Below are positions 1 to 8,721 of a DNA stretch of 64,000 nt, one piece after another; within the stretch, counting starts at the first letter, position 1, and each line of letters begins with the position of its first letter. The DNA comes from a virus: the IMG/VR virus record IMGVR_UViG_3300044632_001398, positions 1 through 64,000 of that record. The stretch is one strand, 5' to 3'. The notes below the pieces were generated by a model. That model had not been told where the DNA came from and made no database searches. It was given only the letters and a program-made list of their open reading frames with translations. The translations under genes were made by a program, and so were the position numbers.

Positions 1-606
1 CAGAACCAACTGCAACACCAGTCCCTACTAGTACCCCAACACCAGAACCAACTAGTACACCAACACCAGAACCAACTGCAACACCAGTCCCTACTAGTAC
101 CCCAACACCAGAACCAACTAGTACACCGGTACCTACTAGTACACCAACTCCATTACCTACTAGTACACCTACACCAACTCCATTACCAACCAGTACACCT
201 ACAGTTACACCGGCACCAACGGCAACTCCTACACCAACACCATTACCAACCAGTACACCTACAGTTACACCAGCACCAACAGCAACCCCTACACCAACTC
301 CATTACCTACTAGTACACCTACACCAACTCCATTACCAACCAGTACACCTACAGTTACACCGGCACCAACGGCAACTCCTACACCAACACCATTACCAAC
401 CAGTACACCGACGGTAACACCATTACCAACTAGTACGCCAACAGTAACACCAGCACCAACTGCAACTCCATTACCAACTCCAACTCCTACAGTAACACCA
501 GTACCAACTAGTACACCTACACCGACTCCTACAGTAACTCCAGAACCTACTAGTACACCAACTGTAACCCCAGAACCTACCAGTACACCAACACCAACAC
601 CTGCAC
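1..606 (+). repeat. Imperfect tandem repeat encoding P-T-P-x-P-T-S-T-P units
   Basis: Short units such as ccaacaccagaaccaacta and ccattaccaaccagtacacc recur many times with swapped middle codons (GAA, GTC/GTA, TTA, GCA giving E, V, L, A). Period is a multiple of three throughout and the frame is kept. Longer higher-order blocks repeat too, as expected from slippage or unequal recombination. Confidence 0.9.
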
Positions 607-875
607 CTCAAGGATTTCCAATTACACTTAATGGTAGAGGGGATACAATAACATCAGCATGTAATGGTTCAGGAGAAAAAATTGTTTATGTAGGTACTGA
701 AGAAGCACAAACCGCTTATAATAGTTCTGGATTTAGTACTATTGGAGGATATTATTTATTTGAAAACATATATTTAACTAGCTTTGTGGCGGATGCATAT
801 GTTGCAGATACTTATGGTCCTAATGTATATTCAATTAGTGGTGGAGTAATAGGATCATTAGTTTATGGTTGTTAA
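1..875 (+). CDS. Pro/Thr-rich repeat virion protein, 5'-truncated by window edge
   Basis: The frame with codons starting at position 3 stays open from the window edge to TAA at 873-875, so the start lies upstream. About 200 residues are a low-complexity run of P-T-P-x-P-T-S/A-T-P units (to about 606). A roughly 88-residue globular C-terminal domain follows, beginning near [12 protein letters not shown]. It has a Cys in the SACNGSG segment and ends in VYGC, so one disulfide is possible. It directly precedes a tail-fibre gene and is followed by a strong terminator, which suggests a surface-exposed virion stalk. Pro/Thr stalks of this kind are commonly O-glycosylated or proline-hydroxylated in other organisms, and the window encodes prolyl-hydroxylase-like enzymes; that link is inference. 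The family of the C-terminal domain is not recognised. Confidence 0.8.
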   Translation, partial: EPTATPVPTSTPTPEPTSTPTPEPTATPVPTSTPTPEPTSTPVPTSTPTPLPTSTPTPTPLPTSTPTVTPAPTATPTPTPLPTSTPTVTPAPTATPTPTPLPTSTPTPTPLPTSTPTVTPAPTATPTPTPLPTSTPTVTPLPTSTPTVTPAPTATPLPTPTPTVTPVPTSTPTPTPTVTPEPTSTPTVTPEPTSTPTPTPAPQGFPITLNGRGDTITSACNGSGEKIVYVGTEEAQTAYNSSGFSTIGGYYLFENIYLTSFVADAYVADTYGPNVYSISGGVIGSLVYGC

Positions 876-895
876 TTTGAAAATAAATTATACAG

Positions 896-924
896 AAGGA
901 GACAATAAAAAAGTCTCCTTTTTT
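896..924 (+). terminator. Rho-independent terminator after the Pro/Thr protein
   Basis: Perfect 8-bp stem aaggagac (896-903) / gtctcctt (913-920) with an A-rich 9-nt loop, followed by a T run continuing to 924. It lies about 20 nt past the stop at 875. Confidence 0.85.
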
Positions 925-936
925 GTTTATAAGAAC

Positions 937-944
937 TATTTATA
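937..944 (+). promoter_or_regulatory. Candidate late promoter TATTTATA
   Basis: The octamer TATTTATA sits between the terminator and the large fibre gene at 1008. It resembles the T4 late box TATAAATA, and the same octamer recurs before other virion-type genes at 40855, 53516 and 54812. Assignment as a late promoter is inference. Confidence 0.45.
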
Positions 945-947
945 AAA

Positions 948-982
948 GACCTATATAGGTCATTAAACGTGGTATATACCAC
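948..982. repeat. Two adjacent perfect 14-bp palindromes
   Basis: GACCTATATAGGTC at 948-961 and GTGGTATATACCAC at 969-982 are each perfect palindromes separated by 7 bp. The outer bases differ in a compensating way while both keep an alternating pyrimidine/purine TATA core. They lie just downstream of the TATTTATA box, in the expected 5' leader of the fibre mRNA. They could be protein operators or short RNA hairpins. Confidence 0.7.
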
Positions 983-1007
983 ATAGATTTTTAAGTATTC
1001 CATACAT

Positions 1008-3644
1008 ATGGCACAAATAGTAAAACTACGTAGAAGTAGTGTATCCGGTCAAAAACCGACCAATTCCAACTTACAATTAGGAGAGTTAGCATTAAACACA
1101 AGTGACGGTAAAATATTTATGGCCGTTTCAGGTGCATTATCCCCAACAGTTGAGGAAGCTATTGTGACCAACGCGTCGAATACAGGTTCAATAAATCTAA
1201 GTGGTAGTATCAGATTAAACGGTACAGAAACAGTTACAGGTTCAGTTTTAGTAAATGGACTTTTACAAGTAACAGGTAATACATCATTAACATCTTTAGT
1301 AATTTCAGGTTCAGACTCTGTGGCAAATGTTCAAGCATTTGTTCCATCAAGTTCAGTTTACAATGAAGCGAGTTTTAATACACCTGATAGAGTAGCTTCA
1401 GGTATAAGATTTAATTGGTCTAATGAGAATTGGACAATTGGTGCTGCAAGAGGTTTAACAACCGATATTGATGGTTTAGTTTTCAGTAGAAATGGTAATA
1501 GAAATTTATTACTTCATGAAAGTGGAGATATGTACCTTACAGGTGCATTAAGAGTTACAGGTTCATTATATTTGAATGGTGAAGTTGTCGGTACAGGTAA
1601 ATTAAATGAAACAGATTTTAACAATTATACATCATCTGTATCATCACAATTTGCTGGTAGTTCATCATATGCATTAACAGCATCACACGCGTTAAATGCG
1701 GTTATATTAGACGGACAAACAAAAACACAAAATTTTAGTACACCATCAACAACATGGTCATTCAATCACCAAATGGGTGAAAGATATCCATCAATTACTG
1801 TATTTGATAGTGATGGATATGTTGTTATACCAAGTGAAATACAAGCAATAGATGACAATAATTTAAATGTTTATTTCCCATCAAATCAAATAGGTTTGGT
1901 GAGTGTAACTGTGGGTGGTGCTGGAACTGCGGGTACTTCAGGAACAAGTGGTATTTCGGGAACAAGTGGAACATCAGGTGTTAATGGTACTAGTGGTACA
2001 TCAGGAACAAGTGGTGCTACTGGAACTTCAGGTAGTGACGGTTCTTCAGGTACTTCAGGTACAAGTGGTAGAGATGGTATAGGGGGTAAAAGTGAAACAT
2101 TTGCATCTGCAACAACTTGGTCTGTATTCCATAATTTAGATGAAAGATATCCTGTTGTTAATGTGTGGGATAACAATGGTAGAGTAATAATACCGAGTGA
2201 AATACAATCGGTTGATAATAATAATCTTAATGTTTATTTCTCATCACCTGTATCGGGTAGTGTAAACATCGTTAAGGGTGGACATTTAGTTAGTGGAGCG
2301 GTTGATTTATCATCAGCATTAAATGGAAGTGGAATTGTAAGTTCAAGTGTTCAAGGAACAAACTTAGGATTTGCAACCACAGGTTCAAATACATTTAAAG
2401 GTAACCAAACATTTAGTGGTTCTTTAATACCTGTTGGTAGTGGATCTTATGACTTAGGTAGTGAAACAAATCCATTTAGACACTTATATTTATCAAGTGC
2501 ATCATTATATATTGACGGACAAAAAGTTTTAGGTTCAACAAATCAAGAATTACAAATCACAACTGACAACGGTCAATCAATTAAGATTTTAGAAAGTGGT
2601 ACAGATACAATTACATTTCAAACTGCCGACGGAGACATTCAATTAAAATCATCTGGTGGCGGTAATATATTAATTGACCCAACAACGGGTTCGGTTGATG
2701 TTAGAGGAAATATTCTAATTCAAGATGGATTTAAAATATTAAGTTCAGGTGGTAATAGTGTTGTTTTTGCCGATGATATTATTGTATCGGGTTCGGCTAA
2801 TTTTACAAATGGTATTACAATTGGTGGTTTATCATACGCGTCTGCAACATCAGGAACAAGTGGTACATCAGGTATTAACGGAACAAGTGGTACTTCAGGT
2901 TCTAGTGGTTCATCTGGTAGTTCAGGTTCTAGTGGAGATTCAATATTTGCACAAACAGGGTCTATATGGTCTGCAACTAAAAATGTTGAAATCACCGGCT
3001 CATTAAAAGTGAAAGGTGCAATTACTGTGGATGAATTATATATGACATATGTAACTTCATCTGTTATGTATTCTTCAGGATCAACTAAGTTCGGTGACAC
3101 AAATGATGACTTACATCAATTCACAGGTAGTTTAAGTGTCTCAGGTTCATTATTAATTAATGGTACCTCATACACTGCTGCAACTTCAGGAACTAGTGGT
3201 AGTTCTGGTTCTTCAGGTACGTCAGGTTCTGGTGGAAGTTCTGGTACTTCAGGTTCTAGTGGAAGTTCTGGTACGTCAGGTTCTAGTGGAACATCAGTAT
3301 CGGTATCAGGAACTAATAATACGTTAGTTAAATTCACAAGTGCATCAACAGTAGGTAATTCAAGTATCACAGATAGTGGTACAGTTGTTTCTTTAACTAC
3401 CAATATGAATGTAACAGGTAGTATTATACCAGGTGGTGCAACGGGAACATATAATTTAGGTTCAGCAACTGCACGTTGGGGAACAATTTATACATCGGAT
3501 TTATCCTTAAACAACGGAATTGGTGATTGGACAATAGTGGAAGGTGAAGATGATTTATTCTTATATAATAATAAGAAGGGTAAAGTATACAAGTTTGCTT
3601 TAACCGAAGTTGACTCTAATGTTGCTACCCCTAAAAAATCTTAA
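1008..3644 (+). CDS. Large tail-fibre / adhesin protein with GTSG repeats
   Basis: This 878-residue protein starts with MAQIVKLRRSSVSGQ...NLQLGELALNTSDGKIF, an N-terminal module I know from many marine phage fibre proteins. Residues about 247-303 and 367-424 are a duplicated module (RYPxxxVxDxxGxVIIPSEIQxxDxNNLNVYF). Three Gly/Thr/Ser tracts, at about 306-354, 612-643 and 724-763, look like flexible or collagen-like spacers. 'YDLGS/YNLGS' modules appear near 480 and 810. The C-terminal 70 residues (WGTIYTSDLSLNNGIGDWTI onward) form a conserved-looking terminal domain. It begins the adhesion run and has a candidate late promoter 63 nt upstream. It is probably a trimeric virion fibre; the Ser/Thr tracts are candidate O-glycosylation sites (inference). 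Confidence 0.85.
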   Translation: MAQIVKLRRSSVSGQKPTNSNLQLGELALNTSDGKIFMAVSGALSPTVEEAIVTNASNTGSINLSGSIRLNGTETVTGSVLVNGLLQVTGNTSLTSLVISGSDSVANVQAFVPSSSVYNEASFNTPDRVASGIRFNWSNENWTIGAARGLTTDIDGLVFSRNGNRNLLLHESGDMYLTGALRVTGSLYLNGEVVGTGKLNETDFNNYTSSVSSQFAGSSSYALTASHALNAVILDGQTKTQNFSTPSTTWSFNHQMGERYPSITVFDSDGYVVIPSEIQAIDDNNLNVYFPSNQIGLVSVTVGGAGTAGTSGTSGISGTSGTSGVNGTSGTSGTSGATGTSGSDGSSGTSGTSGRDGIGGKSETFASATTWSVFHNLDERYPVVNVWDNNGRVIIPSEIQSVDNNNLNVYFSSPVSGSVNIVKGGHLVSGAVDLSSALNGSGIVSSSVQGTNLGFATTGSNTFKGNQTFSGSLIPVGSGSYDLGSETNPFRHLYLSSASLYIDGQKVLGSTNQELQITTDNGQSIKILESGTDTITFQTADGDIQLKSSGGGNILIDPTTGSVDVRGNILIQDGFKILSSGGNSVVFADDIIVSGSANFTNGITIGGLSYASATSGTSGTSGINGTSGTSGSSGSSGSSGSSGDSIFAQTGSIWSATKNVEITGSLKVKGAITVDELYMTYVTSSVMYSSGSTKFGDTNDDLHQFTGSLSVSGSLLINGTSYTAATSGTSGSSGSSGTSGSGGSSGTSGSSGSSGTSGSSGTSVSVSGTNNTLVKFTSASTVGNSSITDSGTVVSLTTNMNVTGSIIPGGATGTYNLGSATARWGTIYTSDLSLNNGIGDWTIVEGEDDLFLYNNKKGKVYKFALTEVDSNVATPKKS
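1927..2070 (+). repeat. GTSG-type repeat tract 1
   Basis: In-frame repetition of ggtacttcaggaacaagt-like 9-bp triplets encoding G-T-S/G-x-S. It is interrupted by isolated variants (GIS, GVNG, GATG, GSDG), which suggests an older, diverged repeat. Confidence 0.85.
2845..2935 (+). repeat. GTSG/GSSG repeat tract 2
   Basis: In-frame G-T-S and G-S-S triplets, opening with the segment SATSGTSGTSG and closing with GSSGDS. It shares its repeat words with tract 3 and with the fibre gene at 53545. Confidence 0.85.
3179..3296 (+). repeat. GTSG/GSSG repeat tract 3
   Basis: In-frame triplets following the segment INGTSYTAATSGTSG. Almost the same protein segment precedes the repeat tract in the fibre gene at 53545, so the two genes share a mobile fibre module. 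Confidence 0.85.
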
Positions 3645-3647
3645 GAG

Positions 3648-4448
3648 ATGCCATTAAATAATTTAGGAATAGCAACTATAGGTGGTACAACAACTATTAC
3701 CGGTTCATTATTAGTAAGTGGTAGTAGTTTAACTGCAAGATTTGTAAACACTTTATCAACTTCAAATTCAAATGTTCAATTAGGAAATGATGTTGGTACC
3801 AACTCAGCAGGTGTAGCGTTATTTGGTAGTCAATATACACCATCAAATCAATACAGAGCAAATGGAGCATATTTTTATTCAAATTTAGATGGAGGTTTAA
3901 CATTACATGCAGAAGGTGCCAATTCTATGTATTTAGCGACAAACAACACCGCAGCTATTACAATAGATAGTTCACAAAATGTAAATTTTTCAGGACAAAT
4001 TAGGCAAAACGGTACGGGAATAATTCAAATGGTTCCAATCGGACCAACCGCAACAAATATTGCATATACTGCTACTATTAATGCACAATATACAGTTGGT
4101 AGTGTAAGTATACCGGCCACCGCAAGATGGTTATTGGCGGATATATTCATCACAGCAAACATATCAGACCATCAAAATTTTATGTTAACTAGATTTAATT
4201 TTGGAAGTCAAAAAAATTGGGTAGACACTAGAGGAAATAATCCTGCAAGTGAGTTTGGTAACCTTACACAAGGAGATGTTGCTTTATTAACTTATAATGG
4301 TGAATCCGATGGATATACTCCAAACTATGGTATATGGAAAAGTAGTGTTATGGTACCTAGTGTTGGTAGAACCCTTTGGATAAACAATTACGGAAATTCT
4401 AATAGTAATGGATATCTTTACTTTATAGTAAGAGCATATTCTTTATAA
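3648..4448 (+). CDS. Small fibre / fibre-tip protein, MPLNN-type
   Basis: A 266-residue protein starting MPLNNLGIATIGGTTTITGS, 3 nt after the large fibre gene. The first 110 residues keep the Ser/Thr/Asn-rich beta-strand pattern of the fibre (LLVSGSSL, AITIDSSQNVNFSGQIRQNG). From about 120 a distinct C-terminal domain begins (IIQMVPIGPTATNIAY...) with a conserved-looking end LWINNYGNSNSNGYLYFIV, probably a jelly-roll-type tip. The start context and MP(L/I/F) N-terminus recur in the next fibre-tip genes, implying a common attachment point. The C-terminal family is not recognised; receptor binding is inferred from position and architecture. Confidence 0.7.
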   Translation: MPLNNLGIATIGGTTTITGSLLVSGSSLTARFVNTLSTSNSNVQLGNDVGTNSAGVALFGSQYTPSNQYRANGAYFYSNLDGGLTLHAEGANSMYLATNNTAAITIDSSQNVNFSGQIRQNGTGIIQMVPIGPTATNIAYTATINAQYTVGSVSIPATARWLLADIFITANISDHQNFMLTRFNFGSQKNWVDTRGNNPASEFGNLTQGDVALLTYNGESDGYTPNYGIWKSSVMVPSVGRTLWINNYGNSNSNGYLYFIVRAYSL

Positions 4449-4451
4449 ATA
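4444..4451 (+). promoter_or_regulatory. Candidate late promoter TATAAATA
   Basis: An exact match to the T4 late-promoter octamer overlaps the stop of the preceding gene and lies 42 nt before the next ATG at 4494. In DNA this AT-rich a chance match is possible. Confidence 0.35.
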
Positions 4452-4493
4452 TAAACTTGACTGAATGTGGAAACACTTAAAAAATTATAAGAT

Positions 4494-5228
4494 ATGCCAT
4501 TAATTACAAATAGTAATATTTCAGCAGGATCAACAAATTATTCATATGTTGGGCCAGCGCAATATGGTGGTGTTGTGTTTCCAAGAGGACAGGTTTTGTT
4601 TTCAAATACTAACACGCAAAATCAATTATATCTATCATCAAACGCATATACAAATGCAAGTGGGGTTTTTGCATATAGAAATTCATCACAACCTGCAACA
4701 TACATTGGACAAGATGGTGGTGGAATTTCTATGGGTATGGCTGGTAATGGTACGGCAGATGGTGTTATATCGTGGACAACAGGATTGGAGATTACTAACA
4801 GTGGATATGTTACATTACCAAATCAACCATCATTTGTTGCTCATAAAACTGAAAATCAATCACCTAGTAGTGACACAAAATTAACTTATGAAACCGCAAC
4901 GATTAATAGAGGAAACCATTATAATACAGCTAACTCTAGATTTACCGCACCTATTACGGGAGTTTACGCATTTGGATGGAAGGGTTGGTTTCAAATCAGT
5001 ACTACTGGAACAATGTTCGTTTTTTTAAATAAAAATGGTTCAGTATTTACCGAACAAAGATTGTCTTTACCAACGGCAGCTGCAGAATATATTACATTTT
5101 TTCCTTCATGGGTTTTTGGTTTAACAGCAGGAGATTATATAGAAGTTTCTGGTTATGGTACTAATGGAAACATGCATACATCTTCGTCCCAACGATATAG
5201 TCAATTTTACGGATATCTATTACATTAA
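4494..5228 (+). CDS. C1q-domain fibre-tip protein
   Basis: A 244-residue protein starting MPLITNSNISAGSTNYS. The N-terminal 100 residues are beta-rich and Asn/Ser-rich. Residues about 108-244 match the C1q/TNF-like jelly roll: FVAHKTENQ near the start, the hallmark FTAPITGVYAF at about 149-159, and a hydrophobic closing strand YSQFYGYLL. C1q heads are trimeric ligand-binding modules, and in phages they occur at fibre tips. The neighbouring genes carry LamG modules after the same kind of N-terminus, so this fits one of several interchangeable adhesin tips. Start chosen at the ATG following the aagatatgcc context shared with its neighbours. Confidence 0.75.
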   Translation: MPLITNSNISAGSTNYSYVGPAQYGGVVFPRGQVLFSNTNTQNQLYLSSNAYTNASGVFAYRNSSQPATYIGQDGGGISMGMAGNGTADGVISWTTGLEITNSGYVTLPNQPSFVAHKTENQSPSSDTKLTYETATINRGNHYNTANSRFTAPITGVYAFGWKGWFQISTTGTMFVFLNKNGSVFTEQRLSLPTAAAEYITFFPSWVFGLTAGDYIEVSGYGTNGNMHTSSSQRYSQFYGYLLH

Positions 5229-5244
5229 TAAAAAATAAAAATAT

Positions 5245-5508
5245 ATGAATTATACAGTAACATTAACAGACACAGAAAAATTAGCAATGGAATATATTGC
5301 TTACGAACCACAAGATTGGGTAGAAAATGCCATGAAAGAAAGAGCAAGAATAGCGATTGATGAAATTGTAAAAATTGCGGTAGATAAATTTTTTGAAATA
5401 AATGAATCAATACCTGGATCTAAAGATGAAATTGTTTCTCAAGCATATAGTAGGGGTTGGATTAACACAGTAAAGTATAATGAAGATAATAGAGTTCCAT
5501 TAACTTAA
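5245..5508 (+). CDS. Small conserved-type phage protein of the fibre operon
   Basis: 87 residues, MNYTVTLTDTEKLAMEYIA..., predicted mostly helical and acidic in the middle. I recall similar small proteins next to fibre genes of environmental phages, but no function is known to me. It sits between the C1q and LamG fibre-tip genes with short spacers (16 and 20 nt), which suggests co-expression. A fibre assembly or chaperone role is possible only by position. Confidence 0.65.
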   Translation: MNYTVTLTDTEKLAMEYIAYEPQDWVENAMKERARIAIDEIVKIAVDKFFEINESIPGSKDEIVSQAYSRGWINTVKYNEDNRVPLT

Positions 5509-5528
5509 TAAAACAAATATTTATAGAT

Positions 5529-6227
5529 ATGCCATTAAACATAAGTGGAACGACAGTTACATCGAATATTATTAAATCACTTGAATATAGAAATATAACA
5601 TTAAGTGGTTTGAGATTATATTACGATATGTCAATACCCGCGTGTTATAACGGAATTGGAACGACTATATACGATATAGCCGCAAATGGATTTAATGGTA
5701 CATTAACAAATGGTCCAACATTTAGTTCAACAAATGGTGGCAGTATTGTATTTGATGGTTCAAATGATTATATTGAATTAAATACAGCGTCTATAATATC
5801 AGGAAATCAATCATTTACTATTGAATCTTTTTATACAATAACAGGAGCAAACGGAGGTGCATTATTTGGTAATTATGGACCTGGAAATACAAGTAACACT
5901 ATTTGGTTTTCGGGACAATATGGAATATACATAAATGGGTCGTGTTATGCAGCATCAGCACCAATTACATCTGGAACACATCATATGGTGGCTACTCGTG
6001 ATTCAAACGGTGTAGTAAAACTTTATTTGGATGGTTCATTATCAAATACCGCAACATTAAACGCATCAATTGCAACATCTGTTAATTATAGAATAGGAAC
6101 GGATGTGGCGAGTACATTAGAACCATTTTCTGGAAATTTATATAGTATTAGAGTATATAATAGGGATTTATCACTAAATGAAATATTACATAATTACAAT
6201 ATACAAAAAACAAAATTTGGATTATAA
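5529..6227 (+). CDS. LamG-domain fibre-tip protein 1
   Basis: A 232-residue protein starting MPLNISGTTVTSNIIKSL. From about residue 25 it is a concanavalin A-like/LamG jelly roll: GLRLYYDMS, the NGFNGTLTNGPTFS loop, IVFDGSNDYIEL near 75, FTIESFYTI, then the closing YSIRVYNRDLSLNEILHNYN. Phage LamG proteins of this type are thought to bind carbohydrates. It is the first of three adjacent LamG paralogues that end with the same IQKTKFGL / TQKTKYGL / SQKQRFGL tail, so they are tandem duplicates that have diverged, presumably with different ligands. Confidence 0.8.
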   Translation: MPLNISGTTVTSNIIKSLEYRNITLSGLRLYYDMSIPACYNGIGTTIYDIAANGFNGTLTNGPTFSSTNGGSIVFDGSNDYIELNTASIISGNQSFTIESFYTITGANGGALFGNYGPGNTSNTIWFSGQYGIYINGSCYAASAPITSGTHHMVATRDSNGVVKLYLDGSLSNTATLNASIATSVNYRIGTDVASTLEPFSGNLYSIRVYNRDLSLNEILHNYNIQKTKFGL

Positions 6228-6230
6228 GAT

Positions 6231-6983
6231 ATGCCTATAAATGTAAATGGAAATATAATCAATAGCACAATTGCAAATACATTGGGTTCAACCGGAATAC
6301 CACACAATGGTTTGGTTTTGAATTTAGATGCATCAATTAAAAATTCATATCCAGGTAGTGGTGGAACATGGTATGATATGAGTGGATATGGTAATAATGG
6401 AACATTAGTAGGAGGTGCAGTATATCAAAGTGCAAATGCTGGTAGTATATATTTTGATGGTGTAGATGACTGGGTCAATATATCCGATTCACCAAGTTTA
6501 AGAATGCAATATCAAATGTCAATATCATGTTGGTTTAGTGTTCCACAAAACGGTTTACCATATAGACAGGCATTGATTTCTAAACATTATAGTAATTATG
6601 AATTGGGTATATATCAAAGTGGGTATATCCACACCTATACTAGAAATGGTACCGATGGGACATTTCCAACATACAATGAAGGTAATAGTGCATTTCATAA
6701 AGATGGAGATTGGCAAGCAAATAGAATATATCATGTAGTTTGGACTTTGGATGGTGCAACTGAAACAACTTGGTATGGTGGAGAATTAGCCGCAACCGGT
6801 TCACAATATACTAAAGGTAATTTTGGTACAAATGATAATGGAGACCAATTACAATTAGGAACAAGATTTGGTGGATTAATATTTAAAGGAAATATGTATT
6901 CAGTACAAATATGGAATAGAGCGTTAACATTTCCAGAAGTACAACAATTATATAATACACAAAAAACTAAATACGGATTATAA
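6231..6983 (+). CDS. LamG-domain fibre-tip protein 2
   Basis: A 250-residue paralogue of its upstream neighbour, starting MPINVNGNIINSTIANTLGS. The LamG core is clear: GLVLNLDASIKNSYPGSGGT, WYDMSGYGNNGTL, IYFDGVDDWVNI, MSISCWFSV, and the closing YSVQIWNRALTFPEVQQLYN. It starts 3 nt after the previous stop with the shared aagatatgcc start context. Predicted role: a sugar-binding virion tip module. Confidence 0.8.
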   Translation: MPINVNGNIINSTIANTLGSTGIPHNGLVLNLDASIKNSYPGSGGTWYDMSGYGNNGTLVGGAVYQSANAGSIYFDGVDDWVNISDSPSLRMQYQMSISCWFSVPQNGLPYRQALISKHYSNYELGIYQSGYIHTYTRNGTDGTFPTYNEGNSAFHKDGDWQANRIYHVVWTLDGATETTWYGGELAATGSQYTKGNFGTNDNGDQLQLGTRFGGLIFKGNMYSVQIWNRALTFPEVQQLYNTQKTKYGL

Positions 6984-6984
6984 T

Positions 6985-7965
6985 ATGCCTTTTAATATAA
7001 ATGGAAATAAGTATGATGTTAATATTGTTAAATCACAGCAATTAAATGATATTATAACAAATGGGTTAATATATCATTTAGATGCAGGTAATACCTTATC
7101 ATATAGTACAACTAAGAATATAGTTAAAGTAAAAACATATTCAGTTTTTAACGGATTAAGAAGTGCAAACTATACAGTACAATGGAGTGATGATAATTCA
7201 ACATGGACAACTGCATTTAGTGGGGTAATGTCAAATAATTCCGAATACTCATACCAAACAGGAACAGGATTTTTAACAACACCAATTGGTGCACATAGAT
7301 ATTGGAGATATGTTGAAGGTAGTGCAGTTGCATCACATCATCCAAGAATTTCAAAGATATTATTGGTTGATAGTGATGATAATCATTATGTAATAAAAAA
7401 ATATGTAGATGATAATCATTCGGATAGTGGTGACTATATTATAGGAACAGTTTCTTATGATTTTGCAACCCATTGGCAAGATGTGGGTGGGTATAATGGA
7501 TATTGTAATTTTATAGGTGGCCCAACATATAGTAGTTCTAATGGAGGTTGTATTGAGTTTTCAGGTACAGGTACATATGGGTTAACTTCTAGTATAAGAA
7601 ATTATAAAACATTTAGTTTGTGGGCATATATTAATGATAATACCACAAATTATTTATTAGATGCTAGAGCAGGTTCGCCTAATGGATGGGTTTGGCATGG
7701 TAGTACAGGAACCGACTGGGACCAGTGGTATTTAAACGGAGTATCAACGACCGTTTCAATGCAAAGTCTACCAACAAATCAATGGTTTCATTTGTATATG
7801 AGAAATAGTGGAACACAAATTGGAACTGTAACATTGATGGCTCGTTACACATTTGGTGAAAATAAAGTAGGTAAATATGGTATGTTTAGTGTGTATAATA
7901 GAGAATTATCTATTGCGGAGATTAGACAAAATTATGAATCACAAAAACAAAGGTTTGGTTTATAG
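6985..7965 (+). CDS. LamG fibre-tip protein 3 with an inserted discoidin-like module
   Basis: A 326-residue protein starting MPFNINGNKYDVNIVKSQQL. The opening GLIYHLDAGNTLSYS matches the LamG start of its two upstream paralogues. About 100 residues resembling an F5/8 type C (discoidin) domain then interrupt it (YTVQWSDDNSTWTTAFSG ... HRYWRY ... KILLVDSDDN). LamG resumes at about 150 with FATHWQDVGGYNGYCNF, CIEFSGTGTYGL and FSLWAYIN, and closes with MFSVYNRELSIAEIRQNYE. Both modules are typical carbohydrate binders, so the insertion probably extends or changes glycan specificity. Assignment of the inserted module is moderate. Confidence 0.72.
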   Translation: MPFNINGNKYDVNIVKSQQLNDIITNGLIYHLDAGNTLSYSTTKNIVKVKTYSVFNGLRSANYTVQWSDDNSTWTTAFSGVMSNNSEYSYQTGTGFLTTPIGAHRYWRYVEGSAVASHHPRISKILLVDSDDNHYVIKKYVDDNHSDSGDYIIGTVSYDFATHWQDVGGYNGYCNFIGGPTYSSSNGGCIEFSGTGTYGLTSSIRNYKTFSLWAYINDNTTNYLLDARAGSPNGWVWHGSTGTDWDQWYLNGVSTTVSMQSLPTNQWFHLYMRNSGTQIGTVTLMARYTFGENKVGKYGMFSVYNRELSIAEIRQNYESQKQRFGL

Positions 7966-7977
7966 AAATATTTTTCT

Positions 7978-7984
7978 TATATTA
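7978..7984 (+). promoter_or_regulatory. Candidate TATATTA promoter box before the enzyme operon
   Basis: TATATTA follows a T-rich stretch (tttttct) and ends 5 nt before the ATG at 7990. The same arrangement precedes 39851, 48598 and 55110. If it is a -10 box, transcription would start at or near the ATG. Confidence 0.35.
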
Positions 7985-7989
7985 TCTTA

Positions 7990-8721
7990 ATGATAACCAA
8001 TCAAGACTTCATAACAGGAAATATCACAACAAATGGGGGTGAACCTGTTCCATATAGATGGACACACGGCGCAACCACAGAACATATGGGTGACGGTCTT
8101 GTTGTTTATTCACTGATACAACATATGAGAGCAAAAACCTGTGTCTGTATCGGGTCGGGAGGTGGGTTTATACCCCGTATTATGACACAAGCACGAATTG
8201 ATTTACACAAACAAAATATTTTTGAAGGTAACCCCGATATTAATTGGGGAGATATCGGAGTAACTTATATTGTTGACGCCTGTAACGGTATCGGAGGACC
8301 AAATGATTTAGAGGATGAAAACTCATACTATCACAAACAATTCCAACCACGATTAATTAAATCAACATCAGAAGATGCTTATTATAATTTCTTTGTTCTA
8401 CAAGATATAAAGATAGATGTTTTATTTATTGATGGGGATCACTCATATGATGGAGTTAAATTGGATTTTGATTTGTATTCAAATATTTTATCAGATAAAG
8501 GAATTATCATTATACACGATACCGATCCAAATTACGAGGAAAACCTATTAATATCTGAAGATTCAAAAAAAGACCATCACAGATTTGACGGACCATCTAA
8601 ATTAGTTAAGGAATTAGAAAAAAACCCCTTATATAATTTGATTAATTTATATAATTTTCGTATATTACCTAACAAACCATCATCAAGTGGTATAACGGTA
8701 ATTAATAAGAGAAATGATTAA
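7990..8721 (+). CDS. Class I SAM-dependent methyltransferase (Methyltransf_24-like)
   Basis: 243 residues. CVCIGSGGGFIPRIM (about residues 52-66) is the glycine-rich SAM loop. IDVLFIDGDHSYDGVKLDFD (about 140-159) followed by LSDKGIIIIHDT is the typical FIDGDHxYxxVxxD motif of Methyltransf_24 enzymes, many of which methylate sugars or small molecules. It starts the enzyme part of the strand-plus run and overlaps the next gene by 8 nt. Substrate is unknown; given the neighbouring glycosyltransferases, sugar O-methylation is a reasonable guess. Confidence 0.78.
   Translation: MITNQDFITGNITTNGGEPVPYRWTHGATTEHMGDGLVVYSLIQHMRAKTCVCIGSGGGFIPRIMTQARIDLHKQNIFEGNPDINWGDIGVTYIVDACNGIGGPNDLEDENSYYHKQFQPRLIKSTSEDAYYNFFVLQDIKIDVLFIDGDHSYDGVKLDFDLYSNILSDKGIIIIHDTDPNYEENLLISEDSKKDHHRFDGPSKLVKELEKNPLYNLINLYNFRILPNKPSSSGITVINKRND

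Noticed and set aside
1-606. Direct repeats that could suggest a CRISPR array
   Set aside because: Repeats are short, adjacent, in frame and free of unique spacers, so they are coding Pro/Thr repeats.
1886-3403. Minus-strand ORFs rich in Val/Pro/Leu/Glu opposite the large fibre gene (1886-2176, 2720-3100, 3116-3403)
   Set aside because: They arise from the antisense of Gly/Thr/Ser repeat codons, which contain no stops. The plus-strand fibre frame is complete and recognisable.
5518-5525. TATTTATA box before the gene at 5529
   Set aside because: It ends only 3 nt before the ATG, too close for a late promoter with any leader, and the gene sits in a tight operon.
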